The notes: generated by a model not told the origin, from the sequence alone. A stretch of 64,000 bases of DNA from Gemmatimonadaceae bacterium (GCA_020852815.1 JADZAN010000019.1:1-64000), one strand, 5' to 3'; numbered from the stretch's first letter, positions 46,114-54,510 are shown. A program made the numbers and translations.

Positions 46114-46138
46114 AAGGGAGCGCCTAACGCGCTCCCTT
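46114..46138 (-). terminator. Terminator of the alpha ribosomal operon
   Basis: A perfect 10-base stem, AAGGGAGCGC / GCGCTCCCTT, has a 5-base loop and is followed by TTGCTTTC on the minus strand. The loop and stem edge contain the word CGTTAGGC. It lies 28 bases after the rpmB stop. Confidence 0.85.
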
Positions 46139-46165
46139 CGACTACCGACGGGCGGTACGTCATGC

Positions 46166-46384
46166 TCACGCGACGGCGGCACCACGCGGCGCGCGCTGGA
46201 CCTTGCCGGCCGACAGGCAACGAGTGCAGACCTTGACCTTCACGGTCTTGCCGCCCGCGACGACGCGGACCACCTGCAGGTTCGGCTTCCAGGTGCGGCG
46301 CGTCTTGTTGTTCGCGTGCGAGACGTTGTTCCCGTAGGTCACGCCCTTGTCGCAGACGTAGCAGCGATTGCGATTGATGGCCAT
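46166..46384 (-). CDS. rpmB: Large-subunit ribosomal protein L28 (zinc-binding form)
   Basis: The 72-residue L28 carries two Cys pairs, C8-x2-C11 and C53-x2-C56, expected to hold zinc. It starts 3 bases after rplQ, as the last gene of the alpha operon. rpmB is more often paired with rpmG elsewhere, so this position is less common. Confidence 0.95.
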   Translation of the reverse strand: MAINRNRCYVCDKGVTYGNNVSHANNKTRRTWKPNLQVVRVVAGGKTVKVKVCTRCLSAGKVQRAPRGAAVA

Positions 46385-46387
46385 GGT

Positions 46388-46744
46388 TCACCCCTCCACG
46401 AGCTCGATGCGCGCCATCTCCGCCCCGTCGCCCTTGCGGTGACCGGTCTTGAGGATGCGCGTGTAGCCGCCGGGCCGCTTGAGGTACTTGGGCCCGATCT
46501 CCTTGAACAGCTTGTCCGCCGTCTCCCGCTTCTGGATGTGGCGGCCGGCAAGCCGGCGATCGTGCAAAGTCCCGGAGCGGGCCTTGGTGATCAGCTTCTC
46601 GATGAACGGGCGAAGTTCCTTGGCCTTCGCCTCGGTGGTCTCGATGGCACCGTGCTCGATCAGCGACGACGCGAGGCCGCGCATCAACGCGAGCTTCTGT
46701 TCGCTGGTACGGCGAAGCTGGCGCCCCGCTTTCCTGTGACGCAT
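46388..46744 (-). CDS. rplQ: Large-subunit ribosomal protein L17
   Basis: L17 is 118 residues with the conserved start MRHRKAGRQLRRTSEQKLALMRGLASSL and FKEIGPKYLKRPGGYTRIL near the end. It sits 6 bases after rpoA in the standard alpha-operon order. Confidence 0.97.
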   Translation of the reverse strand: MRHRKAGRQLRRTSEQKLALMRGLASSLIEHGAIETTEAKAKELRPFIEKLITKARSGTLHDRRLAGRHIQKRETADKLFKEIGPKYLKRPGGYTRILKTGHRKGDGAEMARIELVEG

Positions 46745-46750
46745 TGCTCC

Positions 46751-47821
46751 TTACTCCTCTTCGTCGTCTGGCGCGTTCGCGGCTGCGCGGCTCGGCGGCG
46801 TTCCCCAATCGATGATGCGGACACCGTCGCCGTTCTCTTCGTAGCGCATGCCGAAGTTCAACCCTTCGCGCTCCAGGAGCTCAGCAATCTCCTGCAGCGA
46901 CTTCTTGCCGAAGTTCTTGACCTGGAGGATCTGGTTCTCGGTCTGGCGAACCAGGTCACCCAGGGTGCGGATGTTCGAGTTCTTCAGCGAGTTCACCGAC
47001 CGGACCGAGAGTTCGAGGTCGTCGATGGCCGACTTGAAGAGCTGTGCGAGGCGGGCCGCATCACCGCCCCCGCTCTCGCCCCCCATCGACATCGGCGCCG
47101 AAGCGTGCGAGCCAAAGGAGGCGAAGTACTGGAAGTGCGTCTGGGCGAGCGCGGCGGCGTAGCTCACCGCTTCTTCCGGGGCGATGGTCCCGTTGGTCTC
47201 GACCGTCAGCGTGAGGCGATCGTAGTCGGTGCGCTGTCCGACGCGCGTCTCGGCGACCGAGAAGTTCGCGCGGCGCACGGGATTGTAGATCGCGTCGATG
47301 CGGACGAGATCGATCGGGAGCCCCCGGTCGACGACGTGCGCCTCGGACTCGATGTAGCCGCGCCCCTTGTTGATGTACAGCTCGACGTTGATGTCGCGGG
47401 CGTCCTGAAGGGTGAACAGGTGGTGGTTGGGGTCGATGACCCGAACGCTCCCGCTCTCCTCGATGTCGCCGGCGGTGACGGGACCCGCCTCGGACTTGCC
47501 GATGCGCAGGACCGCTTCCTCGACATCGTCGGCCAGGCTCAGGACGAGCGTCTTGAGGTTGCCGATGATCTGGTGGACGTCTTCGACGACGCCCGAGATG
47601 GTCTGGTGTTCGTGGACCACGCCGTCGATGCGGAAGCCCCAGACCGCCGCCCCGCGGAGCGACGAGAGGAGCATCCGCCGCATGGCGTTGCCGAGTGTGT
47701 GCCCGTAGCCGCGCTCGAGCGGCTGCAGGATGAACTCAGCGATATAGGGGTTGTCGTCCCGCTTCTTGACCTCGATGAGGTGGGGACGGACCAGGCCCTT
47801 CAAGTCGATCGCCTGTGACAT
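46751..47821 (-). CDS. rpoA: RNA polymerase alpha subunit
   Basis: Alpha forms the dimer that nucleates RNA polymerase assembly. The 356-residue protein is somewhat longer than E. coli alpha (329). The N-terminal domain has EPLERGYGHTLGNAMRR-type sequence (here QPLERGYGHTLGNAMRRMLL). The C-terminal domain (SVNSLKNSNIRTLGDLV, NFGKKSLQEI) binds UP elements and activators. An acidic tail (DDEEE) ends it. A 200-base gap with a palindromic repeat separates it from rpsD. Confidence 0.97.
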   Translation of the reverse strand: MSQAIDLKGLVRPHLIEVKKRDDNPYIAEFILQPLERGYGHTLGNAMRRMLLSSLRGAAVWGFRIDGVVHEHQTISGVVEDVHQIIGNLKTLVLSLADDVEEAVLRIGKSEAGPVTAGDIEESGSVRVIDPNHHLFTLQDARDINVELYINKGRGYIESEAHVVDRGLPIDLVRIDAIYNPVRRANFSVAETRVGQRTDYDRLTLTVETNGTIAPEEAVSYAAALAQTHFQYFASFGSHASAPMSMGGESGGGDAARLAQLFKSAIDDLELSVRSVNSLKNSNIRTLGDLVRQTENQILQVKNFGKKSLQEIAELLEREGLNFGMRYEENGDGVRIIDWGTPPSRAAANAPDDEEE

Positions 47822-47929
47822 GAATCAGTGCTCGGTTCGGTCATACCGGGGCCGCGCCCCGGCAACGCCCCACCCCGCCCCTAACGCGCGATGGGTTCGT
47901 ATGAGAGTTAGGGTCTCGACCTTCTTTGA

Positions 47930-47985
47930 GAAGACGGGAGGACGAGAAGCATGCCCCAGCGAAGGCTGGGGACGAGAAGACGAGG
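47930..47985 (-). repeat. Dispersed palindromic repeat, copy 5, between rpsD and rpoA
   Basis: The core CCCCAGC-GAAG-GCTGGGG (47954-47971) is flanked by AAGACGGGAGGACGAGAAGC and ACGAGAAGACGAGG. An inverted arm (TCTTCTCGTCTCG) follows near 47998-48010. It sits inside the alpha operon gap, in the opposite orientation to copies 1 and 2. Confidence 0.85.
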
Positions 47986-48021
47986 TGAGGCACCGCGTCT
48001 TCTCGTCTCGAGTCCAGTTCA

Positions 48022-48654
48022 CTACTTGGAGTACAGTTCGACGACCAGCTGTTCCTGTGCCGCGATCGGGATGTTCGGGCGCGAGGGGCGCTCGAGCATG
48101 CGACCGGAATAGGTGTCGCGGTCGACGGCGAGCCACGACGGGGAGGCCCCGCGCGTCGCCTGCTCCATGGCACCCTGGACCAGGATCAGCTCGCGCGACT
48201 TCTGCCGCACGCGCACTTCCTGCCCCGGCGCAACCACGTAGCTCGGGATGTCCACCAGCTTGCCGTTGATCTCGACATGGCGGTGGCGGATGAGCTGGCG
48301 CGCCGACTTGCGGCTCGGCGCGAAGCCCATGCGGTACACGAGGTTGTCGAGACGGCTTTCCAGCGCGGCGAGAAGGTTGTGGCCGGTGATCCCCGGCTGC
48401 TTCGACACCTTCTCGAACGTGTTGCGGAACTGCGTCTCGCTGACCCCGTAGATGCGCTTGATCTTCTGCTTCTCACGCAGCTGCTTCGAATACTCGGACG
48501 ACTTGCGGCGACGCGACGCCGCCTGGCCGTGCTGGCCCGGCGGGTACGGACGGCGCTCGACCGGGCACTTCTCGGTGAAGCACTTGGTCCCCTTGAGGAA
48601 GAGCTTCGTCCCCTCGCGGCGGCACTGACGGCAGGATGAACCGGTGTAACGCAT
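48022..48654 (-). CDS. rpsD: Small-subunit ribosomal protein S4 (zinc-binding form)
   Basis: S4 starts assembly of the small ribosomal subunit. The 210-residue protein has an N-terminal zinc site (C8, C11, C25, C30) and an S4 RNA-binding domain (LDNLVYRMGFAPSRKSARQL, RHRHVEINGKLVDIPSYVV). It lies 3 bases after rpsK. Confidence 0.97.
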   Translation of the reverse strand: MRYTGSSCRQCRREGTKLFLKGTKCFTEKCPVERRPYPPGQHGQAASRRRKSSEYSKQLREKQKIKRIYGVSETQFRNTFEKVSKQPGITGHNLLAALESRLDNLVYRMGFAPSRKSARQLIRHRHVEINGKLVDIPSYVVAPGQEVRVRQKSRELILVQGAMEQATRGASPSWLAVDRDTYSGRMLERPSRPNIPIAAQEQLVVELYSK

Positions 48655-48657
48655 GGC

Positions 48658-49035
48658 TCAGACCCTCCGGCGCTTCGGGGGACGGCAGCCGTTGTGCGGA
48701 ATCGGCGTGACGTCCTTGATCGACTTCACCTGGAGGCCAGCGGCCGCCAGCGCCTGGATCGCCGACTCGCGCCCCGAGCCAGGCCCCTGCACCAGGACGT
48801 GCACCCGACGCACCCCGGCCGTCAGCGCCTCGCGGGCGCACTGCTCGGCGGCCACGGTCGCGGCGAACGGCGTCGACTTCTTCGACCCCTTGAACCCCGC
48901 CTTGCCCGAGGTCCCCCACGCGATGGCATTGCCATGCATGTCGGTGATCGTCACCAGCGTGTTGTTGAACGTCGCGTTGATGTGGGCGACACCCTCCGCC
49001 TCCACGACGCGCTTGGTCTTTTTCCCGGTCGCCAT
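48658..49035 (-). CDS. rpsK: Small-subunit ribosomal protein S11
   Basis: S11 (125 residues) shows [36 protein letters not shown] and the C-terminal [18 protein letters not shown]. It starts one base after rpsM. Confidence 0.97.
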   Translation of the reverse strand: MATGKKTKRVVEAEGVAHINATFNNTLVTITDMHGNAIAWGTSGKAGFKGSKKSTPFAATVAAEQCAREALTAGVRRVHVLVQGPGSGRESAIQALAAAGLQVKSIKDVTPIPHNGCRPPKRRRV

Positions 49036-49036
49036 A

Positions 49037-49414
49037 CTACTTGGTCACCTTCTTCTTGCCCGCGATCGCGCGACGCGGTCCCTTCTTCGTGCGCGCATTG
49101 GTATGAGTGCGCTGGCCGCGCACGGGGAGCCCACGGCGATGACGGATCCCTCGGTATGAACCGATATCCATCAGTCGCTTGATGTTCATCGCGATCTCGG
49201 TGCGCAGGGCGCCCTCGACGCGATAATCCTTCTCGATCACCTGACGGAGCTTGTTCACGTCGGCATCGACCAGGTCGCGCACGCGAAGGTCGGCCGAGAT
49301 CCCGGTCTTCTCGAGGATCTCCTTCGCCACCGCGCGCCCAATCCCGAAAATGTACGTCAACCCGATCTCGACCTTCTTGTCGCGAGGGAGATCGACACCA
49401 GCAATACGAGCCAT
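49037..49414 (-). CDS. rpsM: Small-subunit ribosomal protein S13
   Basis: S13 (125 residues) begins [20 protein letters not shown] and ends with the basic [19 protein letters not shown] segment that contacts tRNA and 16S rRNA. It lies 2 bases after rpmJ. Confidence 0.97.
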   Translation of the reverse strand: MARIAGVDLPRDKKVEIGLTYIFGIGRAVAKEILEKTGISADLRVRDLVDADVNKLRQVIEKDYRVEGALRTEIAMNIKRLMDIGSYRGIRHRRGLPVRGQRTHTNARTKKGPRRAIAGKKKVTK

Positions 49415-49416
49415 AT

Positions 49417-49533
49417 TTACCCTTGCCGCTGCTTGTGCTTAGGGTTGCGCTTGCAAATGATGCGAGTGACGCCGCTGCGCTTCACAACCTTGCAGTGCTC
49501 GCAGATGGGCTTCACGCTGCTGCGGACTTTCAC
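49417..49533 (-). CDS. rpmJ: Large-subunit ribosomal protein L36 (zinc-binding form)
   Basis: L36 is 38 residues, starting at GTG 49533 ([19 protein letters not shown]). It has the zinc ligands C11, C14, C27 and H32. GGAG lies 11 bases upstream. The open frame reaches 49632, but the extra part is leader and crosses the promoter. It heads the alpha operon. Confidence 0.95.
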   Translation of the reverse strand: MKVRSSVKPICEHCKVVKRSGVTRIICKRNPKHKQRQG

Positions 49534-49587
49534 CGGAGGCTCCGAATCGAACCGAAGGTAACAAACGGAAAATCGGACAAGACACCA

Positions 49588-49616
49588 AGAATAGACAACC
49601 CACCCACCCGATGCAA
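49588..49616 (-). promoter_or_regulatory. Sigma70-type promoter of the alpha ribosomal operon
   Basis: On the minus strand TTGCAT (-35, 49616-49611) and TATTCT (-10, 49593-49588) are separated by exactly 17 bases. The -10 element is about 55 bases upstream of the rpmJ start. It is the best promoter match noticed on this strand. Confidence 0.75.
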
Positions 49617-49687
49617 GGGAGCGTGGGCCCAAAATCTGTCGTGGCGCGGGATTACGCCCTCACCACCCCACGCGCGCGCGAGGCCCG

Positions 49688-50413
49688 CTACCCCGCGCCG
49701 CCGATCTCCTCCCACACCCTGCGCATCGCCCCCGCCGGATCGCCCGCCTCGGTCACGGCCCGACCGAGGACCAGGTAGCGAGCACCCGCCTTCACCGCCC
49801 CTCCCGGCGTTACGACACGCGATTGGTCGTGGACTTCGCCGGAGGCAAACCGGATCCCGGGAACCAGGGGCTGCAGACGCTCGCCATATGCCGCGCGCAC
49901 ACGCGCCGCCTCGTGCCCGCTGCAGACGATCCCATGCGCGCCGGCCTCGGCTGCCAGCGCCGCGAGCCGAGCCACCTCGTCCTCGATCGAAAGCGTCGCC
50001 TCGCGCCCCCAGGCGCGAGAGAGAGACGCGGCGTCCAGCGACGTGAGAACGGTGACAGCAAGGATCCCGCACTCCTCCCCCGCCCCCTCCACCGCCGCGC
50101 GCATCATCTCGCCCCCCCCGGACGCATGCACGGTCAGGAGCGAGGCGCCGAGTCGCGCTGCCGCGCGCGCAGCCCCGCGCACCGTGTTGGGAATGTCGTG
50201 CAGCTTGAGGTCGAGAAAGACCCGATGTCCCTGCTCACGCAGCGCGCTCACGACATGCGGCCCGGCGGCGGTGAAGAGCTCGCTCCCCACCTTGTAGTAC
50301 CGGCAGCTCTCCCCGAGTCGCCCCGCGAGCGCCAACGCCTCCGCGGCGGACGAGACGTCGAGGGCGACGATTGGAATCGCGCGTGATGATTCGTCGAGGG
50401 ATCGTGCGCTCAT
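49688..50413 (-). CDS. pyrF: Orotidine 5'-phosphate decarboxylase
   Basis: PyrF performs the last step of UMP synthesis. The 241-residue protein has IVALDVSSAAEALALAG, YKVGSELF, the catalytic FLDLKLHDIPNTV (Asp-Lys-x3-Asp type) and the C-terminal GRAVTEAGDPAGAMRR phosphate site. ATG 50413 overlaps the pyrD stop as ATGA. Confidence 0.96.
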   Translation of the reverse strand: MSARSLDESSRAIPIVALDVSSAAEALALAGRLGESCRYYKVGSELFTAAGPHVVSALREQGHRVFLDLKLHDIPNTVRGAARAAARLGASLLTVHASGGGEMMRAAVEGAGEECGILAVTVLTSLDAASLSRAWGREATLSIEDEVARLAALAAEAGAHGIVCSGHEAARVRAAYGERLQPLVPGIRFASGEVHDQSRVVTPGGAVKAGARYLVLGRAVTEAGDPAGAMRRVWEEIGGAG

Positions 50414-51348
50414 GTTGGCCACTCCAGGCTTCCCGAGATCTCCGACAGCGATCGCACGCCATGCCGGCGGCACCACTCCTCCAGGCCACGTACCACGCGC
50501 GCGGGCTGGCGCGGATCGCGGAGCCCCGCCGTTCCGATCGCCACCGCGGTGGCACCCGCCACCAGATATTGCAGGGCGTCTTCCGCGGTCGTGATTCCAC
50601 CCACGCCGATGATCGGCGCGCGCGTGGCCTTCCAGACCTTCCAGGTCGCCAGGACGCCGATGGGGAGCAGCCCCGGGCCGCTCACGCCGCCGGTGCCGAA
50701 TCCCAGGGCCGGCTTGCGGCGATCGAGGTCGATCACCAGCCCGGGCATCGTGTTCACGAGCGTCAACCCGTTGGCCCCGGCGTCGAGCGCGATGCGCGCC
50801 GCCGCGGCCACGTCGGGCAACGTCGGCGACAGCTTGACGAAGATCGGCGCCGACGTCGCGGCGCGCGAGCGGCGCACCACCTCGGCCAGCGCCGCGGGGT
50901 CGGCACCGAACTCCATTCCGCCCGCCTTGACGTTGGGACAGGAGACGTTGAGTTCGTAGCCGTCCTTGCCCTCGACATCGTCCAGCCGTTCAATGACGCG
51001 GGCGAAGTCGTCCACGGCGTAGGCGACGACGTTGACCAGGACGCGCGCGCGCGCGAGCGAACGCGCGAGCCACGGCAGGTGGTCGCGGCGCACCGCCTCC
51101 ACTCCGGGATTGGCGAGCCCGATGGCGTTGATCATCCCGCCGGGAAACTCGGCCACGCGCGGCGCCGGCGCGCCGGGGCGCGGGTCGAGGCTCACCGCCT
51201 TGGTCACGAGACCGCCTAACGCGTCGAGCGTCGTGACTTCATCCAGCTCGTCGCCGTAGGCCGCGGTACCCGCGGCGAGAAAGACCGGGTTCTGGAGTTC
51301 GATCCCGGCGAGCGTGGTGGCGAGGGCGGAGCGATGGGAGCTGCTCAC
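50410..51348 (-). CDS. pyrD: Dihydroorotate dehydrogenase, class 1B type
   Basis: PyrD oxidises dihydroorotate to orotate with FMN. The 312-residue protein has the class 1 Cys base in NVSCPNVKAGGMEFG, KLSPTLPDV, NTMPGLVIDL and the GVGGI flavin site. Class 1B enzymes usually need a PyrK electron-transfer subunit, which is not in the window. The GTG start overlaps the amidase stop as GTGA. Confidence 0.94.
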   Translation of the reverse strand: MSSSHRSALATTLAGIELQNPVFLAAGTAAYGDELDEVTTLDALGGLVTKAVSLDPRPGAPAPRVAEFPGGMINAIGLANPGVEAVRRDHLPWLARSLARARVLVNVVAYAVDDFARVIERLDDVEGKDGYELNVSCPNVKAGGMEFGADPAALAEVVRRSRAATSAPIFVKLSPTLPDVAAAARIALDAGANGLTLVNTMPGLVIDLDRRKPALGFGTGGVSGPGLLPIGVLATWKVWKATRAPIIGVGGITTAEDALQYLVAGATAVAIGTAGLRDPRQPARVVRGLEEWCRRHGVRSLSEISGSLEWPT

Positions 51349-52604
51349 GGGCGCACGCCGTTGCCACGCTTGGTCGCGTAGCGCGCGAGGTACCCCATCG
51401 TTGCATCGGCGATCGCCGACGCCAGCGCCCCCTGCCCGGTGGCACCCGACATGTACGCGGCCTCGGCGGCATTGGTCCCGAAGCCGACCTCCACCAGTAC
51501 CGATGGCATGAAGGCGCCAACGAGCACCACGAAGCCCGCCTGCTTCACGCCGCGATCGGTCCCGGGGTGAATGGCGCGCAGCGAACGCTGCACCGTGGCC
51601 GCCAGGTCGCTCGACTCGCGCAGGTATTCGTTCTGCTTCATGTCGTTGAGGATGAAGCTGAGCGGGTCGCCGCCCTGGGCTCCTTCTTCCACTTCGTACT
51701 TGACCGCCTCGTTTTCCAGCTCGGCGACGCGGCGCTCGTCATCGGTCTTGGCCTCGGAGAGGAAGTACGTCTCGAAGCCGCGCGCCGCACCGGGATTCTT
51801 CCACCGCGGGTTTGCCGCGTTGACGTGAATGGAGACGAAGAGGTCGCCCTGCGAACGGTTGGCGATGCGTCCGCGATCGCCGAGTGCGATGAGGGTGTCG
51901 GTGCTGCGCGTCATCACGACGACAACGCCGCGCGCCTTGAGCTCGTCGCGAAGGCGGCGAGCCACGGAGAGGGTGATGTCGGCCTCGTAGACGCGCGGAC
52001 CGCCGGCGATGGGACCGTGCATGCCGCGATCGCGCCCTCCATGTCCGGCGTCGACGATCACCACGGGAGCGCGATCGAGGCGCGGCGCGCCCCCCGCCGG
52101 ACGCGGCGCGCGTTCACCGCGCGGTGGCTGGTCGGTCGCGCGCGACAGCAGCTCAGTCCTGTTCTCCGCCGAGTCGTTAGGCAGACGGCGCTGCGCCACC
52201 ACCGGGGAGAACTTGCGCAGCTCGCCTTGCCGTGCGTCGTACAGGAAGCCTGTCGCCACGCGCGGCACGACGTCGGTGAGGAAGGAGAGTGGGAGGTAGA
52301 GCGTCCCGTTGAGTACCGCCGGGGCCGCGGCGAGTGGTTCGGTGGCCCCCTTCACCCTGGTGTAGGTCAGCCCGGGCGCGAACTCGAACTCGGTGCCGCC
52401 GATCACGACGCGATAGCGCTCCGGCGTGTCGCGCAGGAGGACCGCGCCTAACGTCTGCAGGAGGTCTTGCGCGCGCACCATCGCGCCCAGGCGCGTGACG
52501 ACCACGGGGACGGTGCCGACTTTCTCGCCCTCACGAACGGTGAGTGTTGCCGGTGGCTCGGCGACTTGCTGCAGGAGGGCGAAGGCAGCGACCAGCGCAA
52601 TCAT
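51345..52604 (-). CDS. N-acetylmuramoyl-L-alanine amidase (Amidase_3) with N-terminal stalk domain
   Basis: The enzyme cleaves the amide between N-acetylmuramic acid and the stem peptide of peptidoglycan. The 419-residue protein has a short signal sequence (MIALVAAFALLQQVA) and a beta-rich stalk-like domain (about 25-130). A Pro/Arg-rich linker leads to Amidase_3 with the zinc residues in VDAGHGG, the Glu of EADITLS and the His of SIHVNA, plus the catalytic Glu of VEVGF. ATG 52604 overlaps smpB as ATGA. Upstream open sequence lies within smpB. Confidence 0.93.
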   Translation of the reverse strand: MIALVAAFALLQQVAEPPATLTVREGEKVGTVPVVVTRLGAMVRAQDLLQTLGAVLLRDTPERYRVVIGGTEFEFAPGLTYTRVKGATEPLAAAPAVLNGTLYLPLSFLTDVVPRVATGFLYDARQGELRKFSPVVAQRRLPNDSAENRTELLSRATDQPPRGERAPRPAGGAPRLDRAPVVIVDAGHGGRDRGMHGPIAGGPRVYEADITLSVARRLRDELKARGVVVVMTRSTDTLIALGDRGRIANRSQGDLFVSIHVNAANPRWKNPGAARGFETYFLSEAKTDDERRVAELENEAVKYEVEEGAQGGDPLSFILNDMKQNEYLRESSDLAATVQRSLRAIHPGTDRGVKQAGFVVLVGAFMPSVLVEVGFGTNAAEAAYMSGATGQGALASAIADATMGYLARYATKRGNGVRP

Positions 52605-53071
52605 CGGCGGCGCATGGCGCGGGCAATCTCGCGATCGGCATCTCGCTTCCGCGAGTCGTCGCGCTTGTCGTGCAGCTTCTTTCCCTTCCCCAGGGCGATG
52701 CGGATCTTGGCGCGCCCCCGCACGAAGTACAGCTCGAGCGGGATCAGCGTGAGCCCCTCGCGCTCGACGGCGCCGATGAGCCTGCGAATCTCGCGCTTGT
52801 GGAGGAGGAGCTTGCGGAGCCGGGTGGGGTCGTGGTTGACGTACCCGCCGCGTTCGTAGGGAGAGATGTTCACGTTGAGCAGGTACACCTCGCCGTCGCG
52901 CACGATGCCGTATGCGTCGGAGATGTTCGCCTTCCCGTTCCGGAGCGACTTGACCTCGGTGCCGGTCAGGACCAGCCCCGCCTCCCACGTCTCGAGGATG
53001 TGGTAGTTGTGGCGGGCATCGCGGTTGCGCGCGACGACCTTGATGTCTTCGGACTCGGTCTGCTGGGCCAT
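52601..53071 (-). CDS. smpB: SsrA-binding protein SmpB
   Basis: SmpB binds tmRNA and rescues stalled ribosomes. The 156-residue protein has DARHNYHILETWEAGLVL, GTEVKSLRNGKANI, DPTRLRKLLLHKREI and a basic C-terminal tail (GKGKKLHDKRDDSRKRD). The tmRNA gene itself was not found in the window. Confidence 0.97.
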   Translation of the reverse strand: MAQQTESEDIKVVARNRDARHNYHILETWEAGLVLTGTEVKSLRNGKANISDAYGIVRDGEVYLLNVNISPYERGGYVNHDPTRLRKLLLHKREIRRLIGAVEREGLTLIPLELYFVRGRAKIRIALGKGKKLHDKRDDSRKRDADREIARAMRRR

Positions 53072-53208
53072 CGGGCGAGTGAAGTATCCGGGCGCGGTCC
53101 AGGCGTCGAAGGACCGAATCGTTGCGTCGCGTTCGGCGTCGGAAAGTAATCGGTGCGAGGGGCTTCGCGCCGCTGGTCCGGTGGCGCCGCGTAAGGCGAT
53201 ATCGCGCG

Positions 53209-53237
53209 TTGACTTGGACTACCCACGCCGATACCTT
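53209..53237 (+). promoter_or_regulatory. Sigma70-type promoter for tRNA-Leu
   Basis: TTGACT (53209-53214) and TACCTT (53232-53237) are spaced by 17 bases. The tRNA starts about 56 bases after the -10 element. It is divergent from smpB. Confidence 0.65.
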
Positions 53238-53292
53238 CCCGTCCCCGCGCGACTCAGCTGGCGTGACGTCGCCGCGGTGGCAGCGACAGCAC

Positions 53293-53376
53293 GCGTTCGT
53301 GGCGGAACTGGTAGACGCGCCGGTCTCAGAAGCCGGTGGGGGATACCCCTTGGGAGTTCGAGTCTCCCCGAGCGCA
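53293..53376 (+). tRNA. tRNA-Leu (anticodon CAG)
   Basis: The 7-base acceptor stem GCGTTCG / CGAGCGC (one G-T pair) closes the molecule, with discriminator A at 53376. The D-arm is GGCGGAACTGGTAGACGC-like. The anticodon loop CTCAGAA gives CAG, reading CUG. A long class II variable arm with a GGGG-ATA-CCCC stem follows, and the T-arm is GGGAG-TTCGAGT-CTCCC. CCA is not encoded. It is the only plus-strand gene in the window. Confidence 0.97.
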
Positions 53377-53416
53377 CTGCAGCGATAGCATGAGCAAGCA
53401 CCATCCAGCACCAATC

Positions 53417-53451
53417 GAACGGCGCGCCCCCAATCGGGTGGCGCGCCGTTC
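53417..53451. terminator. Bidirectional-type hairpin between tRNA-Leu and the convergent gene
   Basis: A perfect 12-base stem, GAACGGCGCGCC / GGCGCGCCGTTC, is extended by a CCC/GGG pairing and lies between converging transcripts. The plus-strand side is followed by TGCTTTCC, so it probably ends the tRNA transcript. Confidence 0.75.
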
Positions 53452-53469
53452 TGCTTTCCCCGTCGAGCG

Positions 53470-54027
53470 TCAGCGGCCCAGCGCCGACGGGGGAATGTCC
53501 TCGGGGAGCGAGGGGGCGCCGAACGCCTTGCGCAACACCTCGTTCGACTCGCCGACGTAGCGCGCGAGAATGTCGCCGCCGCGCACGATCATGTCGTCGG
53601 CAGCCCGCGCCGTTCCCGCGATGAGCAGCAGCGCGCGGCCGAGCCGCATCCCCGTTCCCTCGCTCGGCGTACGCGACGCGAGGACATCGCGATACATGGT
53701 GAGGCGGTCGTTGAACTGGCGTTCCGAGACCTTCAGCATCGCCGGCGCCACGTTGCGGTCGGCCTGCAGTGCGAGCCCGAGTTCGCGCGCCACCAGCGAA
53801 CCCGTGCGATCGTCGAGCGCGTCGCGCTGGGCGACGATCAAACCCAAGGCGCGCCGGGCGTAGCGAAGCTCCCAGGCGGCGCGGTCCAGGTCACCGCGGC
53901 ACGCCGCCTCGCCGAGCCAGGCGACATCGTCGGGGTCGGGCTCGGTCATGAGCCCCGCCACATACGATTCCAGGGCGCGCTTGAGGCGCCGCTCGGAGCG
54001 CCACTCGTCGAACAGACGCGGCGACAC
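53470..54027 (-). CDS. Unknown protein downstream of the Rrf2 regulator
   Basis: I do not recognise this 185-residue protein. It looks soluble and mostly helical, with no signal peptide, membrane helix or Cys cluster. It is rich in Arg, Ala, Leu, Asp and Glu. The GTG start lies 16 bases after the Rrf2 gene, so they are probably co-transcribed, which suggests regulation by or a role beside the Fe-S regulator. Its end is closed by the shared hairpin at 53417-53451. Confidence 0.75.
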   Translation of the reverse strand: MSPRLFDEWRSERRLKRALESYVAGLMTEPDPDDVAWLGEAACRGDLDRAAWELRYARRALGLIVAQRDALDDRTGSLVARELGLALQADRNVAPAMLKVSERQFNDRLTMYRDVLASRTPSEGTGMRLGRALLLIAGTARAADDMIVRGGDILARYVGESNEVLRKAFGAPSLPEDIPPSALGR

Positions 54028-54043
54028 GGCGCGCCTTCCGGCG

Positions 54044-54499
54044 TCAGCCCTGCACGACGGGGAGCCCGACGCGGGCGCGAACCGACGTTTCGTCCTGGAG
54101 AAGGTCCGACAGGCGGACGCTGTCCAGGGCGTCGTCGATTCGCTGCTGCAGCATCATCCAGACGGGACGAATACTGCAGTTCTGCGCCTCCGAGCAGCGT
54201 TCCTCGGCGATGGGATGCGCCACGCAGTGCAGCTCGAAGGTCCCCTTCTCCGAGGCGGAGATGACCTCGCGCACGGTGACGTCCATCGGGTCGCGGGAGA
54301 GTATGTAGCCGCCCTTTGCTCCGCGCGTGCTGTTGACGATCCCGGCGCGGCGAAGCCGCAGGAGGATCTGCTCCACGTAGTCGGCCGGGAGGCGCTCGCG
54401 CGCCGCGATCTCGCGCCCGGTCACCGGCCCCTCGCCATGTCGCCGGGAGAGGTGCAGCGCGCAGATGAGTCCGTACTCGGCCCACGTCGTGATTCGCAT
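54044..54499 (-). CDS. Rrf2-family Fe-S transcription regulator (IscR-like)
   Basis: Rrf2 proteins sense Fe-S status, nitric oxide or sulfur metabolites and bind DNA through a winged helix. The 151-residue protein has WAEYGLICALHLSRRH, the recognition region RLPADYVEQILLRLRRAGIV with STRGAKGGYIL, and three Cys (C92, C102, C108) spaced as cluster ligands. No isc or suf genes are nearby, so whether it acts like IscR, NsrR or CymR is open. Confidence 0.9.
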   Translation of the reverse strand: MRITTWAEYGLICALHLSRRHGEGPVTGREIAARERLPADYVEQILLRLRRAGIVNSTRGAKGGYILSRDPMDVTVREVISASEKGTFELHCVAHPIAEERCSEAQNCSIRPVWMMLQQRIDDALDSVRLSDLLQDETSVRARVGLPVVQG

Positions 54500-54510
54500 G
54501 GCCTCAATAT

